A stretch of DNA of 9,645 nucleotides. Source: Methanobacterium sp. UBA8 (GTDB taxonomy: Archaea; Methanobacteriota; Methanobacteria; Methanobacteriales; Methanobacteriaceae). Of this stretch, positions 1 to 7,343 are shown in pieces. Under the pieces are notes generated by a model. That model did no database searches. It was not told where the DNA came from and was given only the letters and a program-made list of their open reading frames with translations. The stretch spans positions 975 to 10,619 of the forward strand of contig DADN01000146.1 in NCBI GenBank assembly GCA_002509665.1, written 5' to 3'. How positions within the stretch are numbered: the stretch's first letter is position 1; every line of letters begins with the position of its first letter. Made by a program: the position numbers and the translations under genes.

Positions 1-948
1 ACCTTTAACGACATGTATTTTTTTATGGACGATGTGGCGAAAGCAGTTGATAAATCTGGCTTAAGGGGCATGTTATCCCATGGAATGATTGACCTTGGGG
101 ACGAAGAAAAGAGAAAAGCAGAATTTAAAGAAACCATGAGGATAATAGAAAAATGCCACGATACTGCAGATGGTAGAATAAAAGTCGCATTTGGGCCACA
201 TGCGCCTTACACCTGTTCAACAGAACTTTTAAAAGAGGTAAGAGAAAAAGCAAGTAAATTAGGGCTTAAAATCCATATTCATGTGGCTGAAACTGAATTT
301 GAAGTTGGGCAGATAACAGAGTCCTACGGTGCAAGACCTTTTGAATATCTTGATGAAATAGGATTTTTAGCAGATGATGTTATAGCAGCACATGCTGTAT
401 GGCTTTCAGATAAAGAAATAGAAATAATTAAAGAGAACGATGTGAAATTATCCCATAACCCTGCAAGTAACATGAAATTAGCATCAGGGATATCTCCAGT
501 TTCTAAATTAGTTGAAAGTGGCATAAATGTATCATTGGGAACTGACGGTGCAGCCTCAAATAACAATTTGGATATGTTTGAAGAGATGAAACTGGCGGCA
601 CTACTTCAAAAAGTAAACACTGGTGATTCTACAGTGCTTCCATCTGAAAAAGTACTTCAAATGGCCACAATTGAGGGTGCAGCTGCTTTAGGGCTTGAGA
701 ATGAAATTGGAAGTATTGAAGTTGGGAAAAAGGCTGATCTTGTACTTGTAGATATGAAAACTCCTGCTTTAACTCCATTCAGGCATCCTGTATCTCATGT
801 GGTATATGCTGCAAACGGCGGCGATGTCAATACTGTAATTTGTAATGGAGAGATCTTGATGAGGAATAAAGTATTAGAAGTGCTTGATGAGGCTGAAGTG
901 ATCCAGATTGCTGAAGACGCTGCAGAGGAACTTTTATCAAAAAGCTGA
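1..948 (+). CDS. dadD: 5'-deoxyadenosine / S-adenosylhomocysteine deaminase, amidohydrolase family (5'-truncated by window edge)
   Basis: The reading frame is open from nt 1 (codons T-F-N-D precede the first Met at nt 13), so the gene starts upstream and only its C-terminal 315 codons are visible; relatives are about 420-430 residues. Counting from nt 1, visible amidohydrolase motifs are GPHAPYTCS (65-73), HIHVAET (92-98, with the third metal His at 94 and the catalytic Glu at 97), the His of AAHAVW (131), SHNPASNMK (151-159) and GTDGAASNN, whose Asp (182) is the last metal ligand. The N-terminal HxH metal pair lies outside the window. Family knowledge: these cytosolic enzymes deaminate adenosine moieties of SAH, 5'-deoxyadenosine or methylthioadenosine; in methanogens this handles by-products of SAM chemistry. 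Which substrate is preferred cannot be read from sequence, so the symbol is provisional; mtaD or sahD-type names are alternatives. The HAD phosphatase gene follows 5 nt after the stop, suggesting co-transcription. Confidence 0.87.
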   Translation, partial: TFNDMYFFMDDVAKAVDKSGLRGMLSHGMIDLGDEEKRKAEFKETMRIIEKCHDTADGRIKVAFGPHAPYTCSTELLKEVREKASKLGLKIHIHVAETEFEVGQITESYGARPFEYLDEIGFLADDVIAAHAVWLSDKEIEIIKENDVKLSHNPASNMKLASGISPVSKLVESGINVSLGTDGAASNNNLDMFEEMKLAALLQKVNTGDSTVLPSEKVLQMATIEGAAALGLENEIGSIEVGKKADLVLVDMKTPALTPFRHPVSHVVYAANGGDVNTVICNGEILMRNKVLEVLDEAEVIQIAEDAAEELLSKS

Positions 949-953
949 TTTAT

Positions 954-1634
954 ATGAATAAGCTGGTACTATTTGATATCGACAAAACATTGATAGATAG
1001 GTCAATGTGTCACCAGGTGGCATTCTCCTATGCTTTTAAAGAGATTTATGGCGTTACTGTAGATATCAGCATCATCAATTATGCAGGAATGACTGATCCG
1101 CAGATTGCAGTGGAAGTTCTTGAACGTGTTGGGCTTGATGAGAATCTAATTAAATCTAAGCTAGATAAGTGTATGGATGCAGTTGTTGATTATTTTAAAA
1201 AAAATGCAGAAAGAGAAGATATTCCTGCTTTAGATGGAGCGAAGGAACTTTTAGATGCACTAGAAAATAAAGTAATTATTGGTTTAATCACTGGTAATTT
1301 AGAGCCAATTGCATTAGAAAAAATGAGAAAAGCAGGTTTACGTCGTTATTTTAAGGTGGGCGGATTTGGAAGCGACAATATAAATAGGACTGAGCTAGTT
1401 AAAACTGCCATTAAAAGGGCTAAAGATAGTCACGGTTTCGATGGCAGTGAAGTTTTTGTTTTTGGAGATACTCCCCGTGATATTAAAGCAGGGTTTGAAG
1501 CCGGCGCTAAAAGTATAGGTGTTGCAACAGGCAGATATTCAAAGGAAGAGCTTAAAAATTCAGGTGCTGATTTTGTTTTTGATAATTTAAAGGATAAAGA
1601 AAAAATAGTTGAGATTATACTTGAAAATTCTTAA
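954..1634 (+). CDS. HAD-superfamily phosphatase (phosphoglycolate phosphatase-like)
   Basis: This 226-residue soluble protein carries all four HAD motifs: motif I FDIDKTLID with nucleophile Asp8 and acid/base Asp10; motif II ITGN with Thr113; a motif III lysine in KTAIKRAK (150-157); and motif IV FGDTPRDI with Mg2+-binding Asp172 and Asp176. Residues of about 15-95 between motifs I and II form a mostly helical insert typical of a C1 cap, as in phosphoglycolate phosphatase and beta-phosphoglucomutase relatives. The expected reaction is Mg2+-dependent hydrolysis of a small phosphate ester in the cytosol; the substrate is not predictable. The ATG lies 5 nt after the deaminase stop with no strong Shine-Dalgarno sequence, so it probably depends on read-through from the upstream gene. 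Pairing with a nucleoside deaminase makes nucleotide or sugar-phosphate salvage a reasonable but unproven idea. It converges with trkH, 71 nt apart. Confidence 0.88.
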   Translation: MNKLVLFDIDKTLIDRSMCHQVAFSYAFKEIYGVTVDISIINYAGMTDPQIAVEVLERVGLDENLIKSKLDKCMDAVVDYFKKNAEREDIPALDGAKELLDALENKVIIGLITGNLEPIALEKMRKAGLRRYFKVGGFGSDNINRTELVKTAIKRAKDSHGFDGSEVFVFGDTPRDIKAGFEAGAKSIGVATGRYSKEELKNSGADFVFDNLKDKEKIVEIILENS

Positions 1635-1673
1635 TTTTCACTTTAGATAAGATTAAACCTAATACTGATTTGC

Positions 1674-1686
1674 AAAATAAAAATAA
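1674..1686 (-). terminator. T-rich tract downstream of trkH
   Basis: On the minus strand, about 20 nt past the trkH stop, the sequence reads TTATTTTTATTTT. Archaeal RNA polymerase commonly terminates at oligo-T stretches without needing a hairpin, so this is a plausible terminator for the trkA-trkH transcript before it runs into the converging HAD gene. No stem-loop precedes it. Confidence 0.35.
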
Positions 1687-1705
1687 TTGAAATCCAAATT
1701 AGCTC

Positions 1706-3190
1706 TTATCTCCTGACCACATTGTTGATAGCAATTACTATGAGGAGGAGTACTGGCCATATTTCGAGTCTGCCAACCCAGAAATCTATGATAAAAACGA
1801 GTTTTACTAAAATAGGTGAATCTGGCGTGATTATCCCGCTTGAAAGCCCTACATTGCTTAAAGCAGATGCTACTTCAAAAATGACCCTTGATATGTCATT
1901 ATAATATATGAGAACTATAATTACACTTATTATGTATATTACAAGGTATGTAAATACGAATCCGCCTGTTATTCTCAAAACATCATCGGTGACCTTTAAT
2001 TCTGTGACATGATGAATTTTTTTGGCCATTACCGCTTTACCGGGTAATATAAATGATTTAACCTGCCATGAAATTCCTTTTAGAAGTACACCTAATCTGA
2101 GCCATTTGATACCTCCACCAGTGGAAAGAGAACCTGCACCAATGATCATAATTATTGTCATTAGGAAAGTACCGAGGCCAATCCATTTACTCAATATATC
2201 GGGATAAAATGCTGTTTGTAGGCCAGTTGTAGATATGGCGGATACCATCTGGAATAAAGCGAATCTGAAGTTGAGCAGCAGATCATTTCCATAAACTTGA
2301 TGACTGTACAGTACAAATGTCACCAGAATTGTTGAAAGTATAATAAGTGAAAAGGCCACTTTTGTTTCTATATCTCTGAAATACTCTTTCCAATTCCCTT
2401 TAAGAACGGTATAATGCAAGGCGAAGTTTGTAGCTCCAATCATCATTATAATCATAGCTGCTATTTCTATCCAGATGCTGTTATAGAATAAGATACTTGT
2501 ATTCTGCATTCCAAAACCACCAGTGGATAAAGCGGTAAATGTGTAGAATACTGAATCGAATAAGGGCATACCTGCAAGTAAGAATAAAATTATTCCAATT
2601 GCAGTAAAGAATACATATATATAGACTATGACTCTTGTAGAATGTTTGATACTTGGCCTTAAGCGCTCTTCTCTACCTTCTGCAAGATACAAACGCATCA
2701 CATCGGCACCAGTAGATCTTAAAAGAGCTAGAAGAAGGAATATGATACCAAGGCCTCCAATCCACTGTGTGAAAGCCCTCCAGAAGTTCATTGTAAAAGA
2801 AACAGCATTTAAATTGGAGTACATACTGAAACCGGTGGTTGTAAATCCAGACATGGCTTCAAAATAAGAATTAAGATAAGATAACTCTCCTGAAAGATAA
2901 TAAGGTAAAGCACCCAGTGCACATGCAATCAGCCATATAATAGTTGAAAAGACCATTGCACTTTTAAGGGTAATTTGTGTTTCTATTTTAAATATTTTAA
3001 CAAGAGCAAAACCAATAACTGCACTTATAGCAGCTGAAGATAAAAAAGAAGCTATATATCGGGGTTCATTATAAATAAAGGAAACTAAAATAGGAACTAA
3101 CATTGCAGCTCCAAGAAGCATGCACACATCTCCTGTGTAATGCAGGATAGTTTTAACTTCTCTTCTACTCAGCCTATGAACCCTTTGCAT
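1706..3190 (-). CDS. trkH: TrkH-family potassium uptake protein, ion-conducting membrane subunit
   Basis: This 494-residue polytopic membrane protein belongs to the TrkH/KtrB superfamily. Four pore-loop/selectivity-filter repeats are visible: GFTTTGFS (115-122), LSTGGFG (221-227), ISTTGLQT (319-326) and LSNVGLSS (444-451), with filter glycines at about 120, 225, 323 and 447. The gating loop of the third repeat appears as GAGSLSTGGGIKWLR (351-365), close to the GSTxGGIK signature of the family. Its length matches TrkH (about 480 residues) rather than shorter KtrB. It forms the K+ pathway through the cytoplasmic membrane and works with the RCK protein encoded just upstream. The ATG is 11 nt after the trkA stop and is preceded by AGGATGTGAT, a near-consensus archaeal ribosome binding site that overlaps that stop, which fixes the start and indicates translational coupling. 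Whether transport is coupled to H+ or Na+ cannot be decided. Confidence 0.95.
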   Translation of the reverse strand: MQRVHRLSRREVKTILHYTGDVCMLLGAAMLVPILVSFIYNEPRYIASFLSSAAISAVIGFALVKIFKIETQITLKSAMVFSTIIWLIACALGALPYYLSGELSYLNSYFEAMSGFTTTGFSMYSNLNAVSFTMNFWRAFTQWIGGLGIIFLLLALLRSTGADVMRLYLAEGREERLRPSIKHSTRVIVYIYVFFTAIGIILFLLAGMPLFDSVFYTFTALSTGGFGMQNTSILFYNSIWIEIAAMIIMMIGATNFALHYTVLKGNWKEYFRDIETKVAFSLIILSTILVTFVLYSHQVYGNDLLLNFRFALFQMVSAISTTGLQTAFYPDILSKWIGLGTFLMTIIMIIGAGSLSTGGGIKWLRLGVLLKGISWQVKSFILPGKAVMAKKIHHVTELKVTDDVLRITGGFVFTYLVIYIISVIIVLIYYNDISRVIFEVASALSNVGLSSGIITPDSPILVKLVFIIDFWVGRLEIWPVLLLIVIAINNVVRR

Positions 3191-3193
3191 TTA

Positions 3194-3203
3194 ATCACAT
3201 CCT
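3194..3203 (-). promoter_or_regulatory. Ribosome binding site of trkH overlapping the trkA stop
   Basis: The minus strand reads AGGATGTGAT, one base away from the ideal AGGAGGTGAT complement of the archaeal 16S rRNA 3' end, spaced 3 nt from the trkH ATG when the whole stretch is counted. It includes the last bases of the trkA stop codon, so termination of trkA should place ribosomes on the trkH start. Confidence 0.7.
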
Positions 3204-3852
3204 AGGTTGTGAACATCTGCGTAACTTTTTTCACGGCATTTGCCTTAACAAGTACTGAAATAAGGTTATTTTCATTTAAAACCATATTTTCCTTGGGAAT
3301 AATTATATTGCCATTATTATGAACTGCGGCAATTATATAATCATCTGTGGGACTCACTTCTCTGATTTCTTTACCAATTACCTTTTTGTTTTTCACGGTA
3401 ATGTTTATCATTTCTGCATTTCCCTTTCCAAGCACGATTAGATCGGCTATGTTGGGTCTTGTTATCACTTTCTCAAGATAACTTGCTGCAGTAAGTTCAG
3501 GACTTACAACAAAATTGATACCAACTTTTTGAAATGCTTCCTCATGTGATATATCGCTTACCCTTGCTATAATTTTTTCTATATTATAATCCCTTACAAG
3601 AATACTTGATAACAAATTAGCGTCGTCATTCCCTGTAGCTGCAACAAAAACATCTGCATCGTTAATATTAGCATCTTCAAGAGTTTTTTTATTGGTACCA
3701 TTACCACATATAATCAGTGCATCCAGCTCTGCAGCAGCATTGTTGCATAGTTCTTCACTTTTTTCAATTATAGTAACATCATTACCATTATCAATTAATT
3801 TAGTGGCCAAATTAAGGCCTACTCTTCCCCCGCCCATTATTACTACATACAT
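3202..3852 (-). CDS. trkA: TrkA-family potassium uptake regulator (single RCK unit, NAD-binding)
   Basis: This 216-residue cytosolic protein has one RCK unit: an N-terminal Rossmann domain (about 1-130) and a C-terminal TrkA_C domain (about 140-216). The nucleotide-binding loop is MGGGRVG (6-12), the acidic residue at the end of the second strand is Glu30, and the ICGNGT (48-53) and AATGND (71-76) segments are typical of TrkA_N. It is half the size of the double-unit E. coli TrkA, so it resembles KtrA and archaeal TrkA; it probably assembles as a multimeric ring beneath TrkH and gates it in response to NADH/NAD+, ATP/ADP or possibly c-di-AMP, of which only dinucleotide binding is supported by the visible motif. 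The start is set by AGGGTG (3858-3863 on the plus coordinates), 5 nt before the ATG. It is the first gene of a trkA-trkH operon. Confidence 0.94.
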   Translation of the reverse strand: MYVVIMGGGRVGLNLATKLIDNGNDVTIIEKSEELCNNAAAELDALIICGNGTNKKTLEDANINDADVFVAATGNDDANLLSSILVRDYNIEKIIARVSDISHEEAFQKVGINFVVSPELTAASYLEKVITRPNIADLIVLGKGNAEMINITVKNKKVIGKEIREVSPTDDYIIAAVHNNGNIIIPKENMVLNENNLISVLVKANAVKKVTQMFTT

Positions 3853-3881
3853 AAATACACCCTATCAATATTTATCGTTTA

Positions 3882-3901
3882 AAACATTTAAAAAAATGTT
3901 T
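3882..3901. repeat. 8-bp inverted repeat between promoter and start of trkA
   Basis: The arms AAACATTT (3882-3889) and AAATGTTT (3894-3901) are perfect inverted repeats separated by four A. The site lies about 30-50 nt upstream of the trkA ATG. It would be an operator if the nearer TATA-like box at 3940-3948 is used, or part of the leader RNA if the distal promoter is used. The composition is nearly all A/T, so chance is a real alternative. Confidence 0.35.
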
Positions 3902-4035
3902 AAAGCAGTTATAAGTTTGAAATAAAATGTTATTCTACATAAATATAATCAATAAACTTTACTTTAAGTTTATACTGGCTATACGACGGTTTACTAATTT
4001 TTTTTACACCGATTCATGTAATTTGACCAATGTTA

Positions 4036-4043
4036 TATATAAA
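4036..4043 (-). promoter_or_regulatory. Candidate TATA box of the trkA-trkH operon
   Basis: The minus strand reads TTTATATA, matching the archaeal box A consensus, preceded by purine/A-rich GATAAAG as a possible BRE. Transcription would begin around 4012-4016 and give a leader of roughly 160 nt before trkA. Immediately upstream are two TCGGAA copies (see the tandem repeat). The box is nearly symmetric, so it could also serve the plus strand, but no plus-strand gene follows. Confidence 0.45.
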
Positions 4044-4046
4044 CTT

Positions 4047-4066
4047 TATCTTCCGATATCTTCCGA
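4047..4066. repeat. Tandem 10-bp repeat (TATCTTCCGA twice) next to the trk TATA box
   Basis: Two perfect adjacent copies of TATCTTCCGA lie at 4047-4056 and 4057-4066. Read on the minus strand, this gives TCGGAA twice, ending 7 and 17 bp upstream of TTTATATA. The 10-bp period puts both copies on nearly the same face of the helix, as expected for a regulator binding side by side. The same hexamer lies 18 bp upstream of the kdp TATA box. Confidence 0.5.
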
Positions 4067-4365
4067 CATGTTAAATTCAGGGCTTATAAATCTTTTTCTT
4101 ACAAAAGTAGGCATAAGATAAGTGTATATATCTAAAATATGCCTAATAAATGAATTAAAGATAAAAAATGTTGTAATACATCTTATCAATTTATTAATTG
4201 GAGTAATACTGAACTGATTTATGGTAAATTTCGAGGGGTTAATCAGGATTTTTTGGGCACTGTAAAATATGGAAAATTTATAAAATTAGTGTGAGTTGGG
4301 CAGGTATTTAAAATATAAAACTCCCGAATTTTGGAATTGATTCCCTAAATTAAGCGTTATACGAG

Positions 4366-6807
4366 CTACTTTTGAAAATATTTTATACCTGTATGATCGA
4401 GTACTTTTGCAAAATAAATTTTAAGATAGTCCTCTATCAAGAACGCAATTAATGAGTAAATCCATACAAATGCAGCTAATTCCCAGCTAATAGGCGCTAA
4501 AAATACGCCGGATACTACCAGTACAGTTGCAAAGATATCTGTTAGTATAACTGACCAGAAAAAGATACCGCTTGGCTTTACTGACCAGAAGTGTCCAGTG
4601 TTACGGGTTACAAACATGGTGAGATGCCCTGCTACTACTAATTTCAGGAATATAATTGACTGTAACACAGCTATATCAAGCTTAAAAATGTCTATTCCAA
4701 TGAAAAATAGAATTAATGATGATAAAACTCCTAATATTCCCAGAAAGGTTGACATGCCTAAAACTTGATACATATTCCATCTTTGAGGGCTATTTACCTT
4801 TTCAGTATGGTCGTAAGCGATGGTCATTACTGGAATATCATCTAAAAGTGCTATCAAGACCAGCATTAGCGCGGTAACTGGATAAACATTAAAAATCAGT
4901 ATAACCATGGCTGTAAAGATGAGTATCCTTATTGTTTCAGCTACCCTGTAAATGGAGTAGCTTTTCATCCTGTGGAATATTTTGTAGCTTTCTGTAATCG
5001 CGTTAATTATAACTGAAAGCCCAGGTTTTGTAAACACAATATCTGCAGCGGATTTAGCTGCATCAACTGCACTTGCAACTGCAATCCCTGCATCAGCTTT
5101 TTTAAGTGCAGGGGCATCATTAACACCGTCTCCAGTCATACCTACAATTTTTCCCTTCTCCTGCAGGAGTTCAACCAGTTTATATTTATGTTCTGGAAAT
5201 ACCTCGGCAAAGCCGCTGGCGTTTTCTACTATCTCTTCGGCTTCCACACCTTGTTTATCTAAAAATGATGAGGGTAATTTTATATTTGTTTCTAAACCAA
5301 TTTCTTTGGCAGTTTGCTTTGCAATGGCAATATGGTCTCCAGTTACCATTTTAACGTCGATTCCAAGAGCTTTAGCCTGGGCAATGGTACCCTTAGATGT
5401 TTTTCTTGGGGCATCGTATAATGTAATCAGGCCTATAAATTCCCATTCATTCTCTTTGCCTGTTTTTGCAACACCTAATGCTCTGTAACCTTTTTCTGCA
5501 TAAAGATCTACAAGTCCACATACATTTTTTTCTGTATCACTGTCTGATAAACGTGAAAGAATAACTTGAGGGGCTCCTTTTGATACGCTAAACTTGTACT
5601 CATCTTTATATTCTATTTCAGCTTCGGTACTTTTACATACCGGATCAAATGGGTTAAATTTAAGTGTTTTATATTTCTCTATTTTCTTTGACAAAGCTTC
5701 TGACTCTTCAATTTTATCAAATATGGCTTTATCAATAGGGTCTCCGTTTTTTGCAGATGCTAGACCTGCATAAAATAATACATCTTCTTTAGTGTAATGG
5801 TCATAGGGTGATATTTCTGCAATTACAATCTGGTTTTTGGTTAAAGTCCCTGTTTTATCTGAAAACAGTACGTCCATACCTGCCATTTCTTCTATTGATG
5901 TTAATTTACTCACTATGGCTTTCTTTTTTGCAAGGGCCATGGCACCTACTGTCATGGTAACAGAAAGCACTGCAGGCTGGGCTACGGGTATGGAGGCAAT
6001 GGTCAGAACCAGTGAAAAACCTAAAATATCGAAAAAACTTTGATGACGGAATAAACCCGCAATAAAAATAAATGAAACCATTAAAAGGTCTAATACAATA
6101 AGGTAATCTCCTATTTTTACAACTGCCTCTTCTAAATGACTTTTGGGTGTAACTCCTGCTATGAGTTCTGCAGCTTTACCAAAATAGGTGCTCATTCCAG
6201 TTGCAATTACAAGTCCAAGCATTTCTCCTTTTTGTATAATTGAACCGGAATATGCGATATCTTCAACGCTTTTGTCAACCGGTAGTGATTCTCCAGTTAA
6301 AGCAGATTCATCCACGGTGATATAAGCTCCTTTAATGAGTTTAATATCTGCAGGGATGATATCACCGATGTGTATTCTTATTATATCTCCGGGTACGGTT
6401 TCCCTTGATGGGAGCTCGAGCCAGTTGCCATCTCTTAAAACATGCACGTGGTATGCTAATTTATCTTTTAAGAGGTCAATGGCGTTATCTGCTTTATATT
6501 CCTGATAAAACCCTACACACCCGTTTATAAGCAGTAAAATTAGTATAACTGTAAATTCTTCCCAGTGCTGGATTAAAAGTGATATAATAAGCGCGATCTC
6601 AATCATCCAGGGGATTGGCCCCCAGAAAAACTTTAAAAATTTTATAACTGGATTTATCTGTTCTTCAACGATTTCATTATAACCGTATTCTTTGTACCGT
6701 TTTTGCGCTTCTTTTGATGAAAGACCGCTGGGACTTGATGATAACTTTCCTATAAGTTCTGAAGCTTTAATGTCCTTTGCTTCCTGGGCATCAATAGCCG
6801 GGTTCAT
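4366..6807 (-). CDS. P3A-type P-type ATPase, plasma-membrane proton-efflux ATPase family
   Basis: This 813-residue membrane ATPase has the full P-type set: N-terminal cation-ATPase domain (about 10-80), actuator loop TGES (171-174), phosphorylation site SDKTGTLTKN with Asp317, KGAPQ (410-414) in the nucleotide-binding domain, MVTGD (487-491) and hinge TGDGVNDAP (558-566), with about ten membrane spans. The block EEMAGMDVLFSDKTGTLT and the M5-M6 block are characteristic of H+-ATPases: Arg627 in AETIRIL and Asp656/Asp657 in ALLDD align with plant AHA2 Arg655 and Asn683/Asp684, and Asn95 in M2 aligns with AHA2 Asn106. It should pump H+ outward using ATP. The protein ends soon after the last span, without the plant C-terminal autoinhibitory domain. 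M4 reads IPVAQP, where plant and yeast pumps have PIAMP or PVGLP. The ATG is the only reasonable start (next Met is 68), yet no Shine-Dalgarno sequence precedes it. H+ specificity is inferred, not proven. Confidence 0.93.
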   Translation of the reverse strand: MNPAIDAQEAKDIKASELIGKLSSSPSGLSSKEAQKRYKEYGYNEIVEEQINPVIKFLKFFWGPIPWMIEIALIISLLIQHWEEFTVILILLLINGCVGFYQEYKADNAIDLLKDKLAYHVHVLRDGNWLELPSRETVPGDIIRIHIGDIIPADIKLIKGAYITVDESALTGESLPVDKSVEDIAYSGSIIQKGEMLGLVIATGMSTYFGKAAELIAGVTPKSHLEEAVVKIGDYLIVLDLLMVSFIFIAGLFRHQSFFDILGFSLVLTIASIPVAQPAVLSVTMTVGAMALAKKKAIVSKLTSIEEMAGMDVLFSDKTGTLTKNQIVIAEISPYDHYTKEDVLFYAGLASAKNGDPIDKAIFDKIEESEALSKKIEKYKTLKFNPFDPVCKSTEAEIEYKDEYKFSVSKGAPQVILSRLSDSDTEKNVCGLVDLYAEKGYRALGVAKTGKENEWEFIGLITLYDAPRKTSKGTIAQAKALGIDVKMVTGDHIAIAKQTAKEIGLETNIKLPSSFLDKQGVEAEEIVENASGFAEVFPEHKYKLVELLQEKGKIVGMTGDGVNDAPALKKADAGIAVASAVDAAKSAADIVFTKPGLSVIINAITESYKIFHRMKSYSIYRVAETIRILIFTAMVILIFNVYPVTALMLVLIALLDDIPVMTIAYDHTEKVNSPQRWNMYQVLGMSTFLGILGVLSSLILFFIGIDIFKLDIAVLQSIIFLKLVVAGHLTMFVTRNTGHFWSVKPSGIFFWSVILTDIFATVLVVSGVFLAPISWELAAFVWIYSLIAFLIEDYLKIYFAKVLDHTGIKYFQK

Positions 6808-6998
6808 GTCTTATATTATATAAAATTATATTAATATTTTTTTTGATTTATAGGGCTCTAAAACTAGTATTTCTATAGTTCTACTAAAATAAGGGATATA
6901 ACTTATAACTGGTTTATATAAATGGATAAGAATGTAAATAAGCATATTCTTATGATCATTTAAATAAATAGTACTGTAAAATTAATCTATGCTTTAAA
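6808..6998 (-). promoter_or_regulatory. Upstream region of the P-type ATPase with TATA candidates
   Basis: The minus strand carries TTTATATA at 6922-6915, in a locally palindromic TTTATATAAA context, which would start transcription near 6893 and leave a leader of about 85 nt. The 45 nt before the ATG are almost pure A/T and contain no ribosome binding site. A second A/T box at about 6829-6840 (AATATTAATATAAT) would instead start transcription almost at the ATG, giving a leaderless mRNA, which would explain the missing ribosome binding site. The sequence alone does not choose between them. Confidence 0.35.
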
Positions 6999-7139
6999 TC
7001 ATTTATATATGGCTCCTGCACGGAGTAAATAACCTATTATAACGACAATTATGAAGATAATGATGCATGCAATTATTATTTGGACCGCTGTTCGTCGTTC
7101 CATTTTTTTCTGATCTTTAGATTTCTCATTATCGTTCAT
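6999..7139 (-). CDS. Single-span membrane microprotein, 46 aa, unknown function
   Basis: A short frame runs from ATG (7139-7137) to TGA (7001-6999). The product has a strongly charged hydrophilic N-terminus (residues 1-16, including KSKDQKK and ERR), then one long Ile/Val-rich hydrophobic helix (about 18-39, e.g. ACIIIFIIVVIIGYLL), and a short tail RAGAIYK. The charge distribution predicts a cytosolic N-terminus. This ordered charged-then-hydrophobic design is unlike random A/T translation and is the main reason to believe the gene. No Shine-Dalgarno precedes it, but a TATA-like CATATATTG (minus, about 7170-7177) sits 32-38 nt upstream, consistent with a very short or absent leader. It lies 191 nt upstream of the P-type ATPase on the same strand and is divergent from kdp. 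Small single-span peptides associate with P-type ATPases elsewhere (KdpF, yeast Pmp1), so a regulatory role is a guess from position only. Confidence 0.58.
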   Translation of the reverse strand: MNDNEKSKDQKKMERRTAVQIIIACIIIFIIVVIIGYLLRAGAIYK

Positions 7140-7321
7140 ATTAATTATTTTATTTTATGTATTATTTACAATATATGGACGTATTTACTATTGAATTTAA
7201 GAGAATCTTAATGGCTTATTTTTTTTTTAAAAGATGTTTAAATGCATTATAAAGATTTTAAATTGTTTAATTTGATATTTTCATGCATCATGTGCTTTAT
7301 TTGACTTAAAATGGATGATAC

Positions 7322-7332
7322 TTCCGTCGGAA
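7322..7332. promoter_or_regulatory. Perfect 11-bp palindrome TTCCGTCGGAA upstream of the kdp promoter (candidate regulator site)
   Basis: TTCCG and CGGAA are perfect inverted arms around one central T. It is unusually G/C-rich for its surroundings and ends 18 bp upstream of the kdp TATA box. That position lies upstream of the expected TBP/TFB footprint, where archaeal activators typically bind, although a repressor is not excluded. The half-site TCGGAA recurs twice ahead of the candidate trkAH promoter at comparable spacing. Confidence 0.55.
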
Positions 7333-7343
7333 ATTTTTTCCTT

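Larger units (their letters stand above)
3853..4365. other. 513-bp intergenic region upstream of trkA and downstream of the P-type ATPase
   Basis: No convincing gene was found on either strand; the one longer plus-strand frame (3927-4121) lacks a ribosome binding site and recognizable composition. The region holds a candidate trkAH promoter with a tandem repeat (4036-4066), a weaker TATA-like alternative at 3940-3948 (minus, TTATATTTA), an 8-bp inverted repeat near trkA (3882-3901), and the presumed ATPase transcription end. For the ATPase, the minus strand offers a T6 run at 4163-4168 and a small GGAAT/ATTCC inverted repeat at 4333-4344, neither decisive. Confidence 0.6.

Noticed and set aside
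1622..1640. 8-bp inverted repeat (TGAAAATT/AATTTTCA) at the HAD gene stop as an intrinsic terminator
   Set aside because: The arms are nearly all A/T, the loop includes part of the stop codon, and no T-run follows; it is probably a chance palindrome in A/T-rich DNA.
3927..4121. 64-codon plus-strand open frame in the trkA/ATPase gap
   Set aside because: It has no ribosome binding site, is rich in Phe/Ile/Tyr/Asn as expected from translated A/T-rich DNA, matches no family I know, and overlaps the better-supported minus-strand promoter and tandem repeat.
4163..4168. T6 run on the minus strand as the P-type ATPase terminator
   Set aside because: It is about 200 nt beyond the stop and only six T long in very A/T-rich DNA; not strong enough to annotate.
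6816..6825. TTTTATATAA on the minus strand as the ATPase TATA box
   Set aside because: It is only about 10 nt from the ATG, so transcription would start inside the coding region, and no alternative in-frame start exists until Met68.
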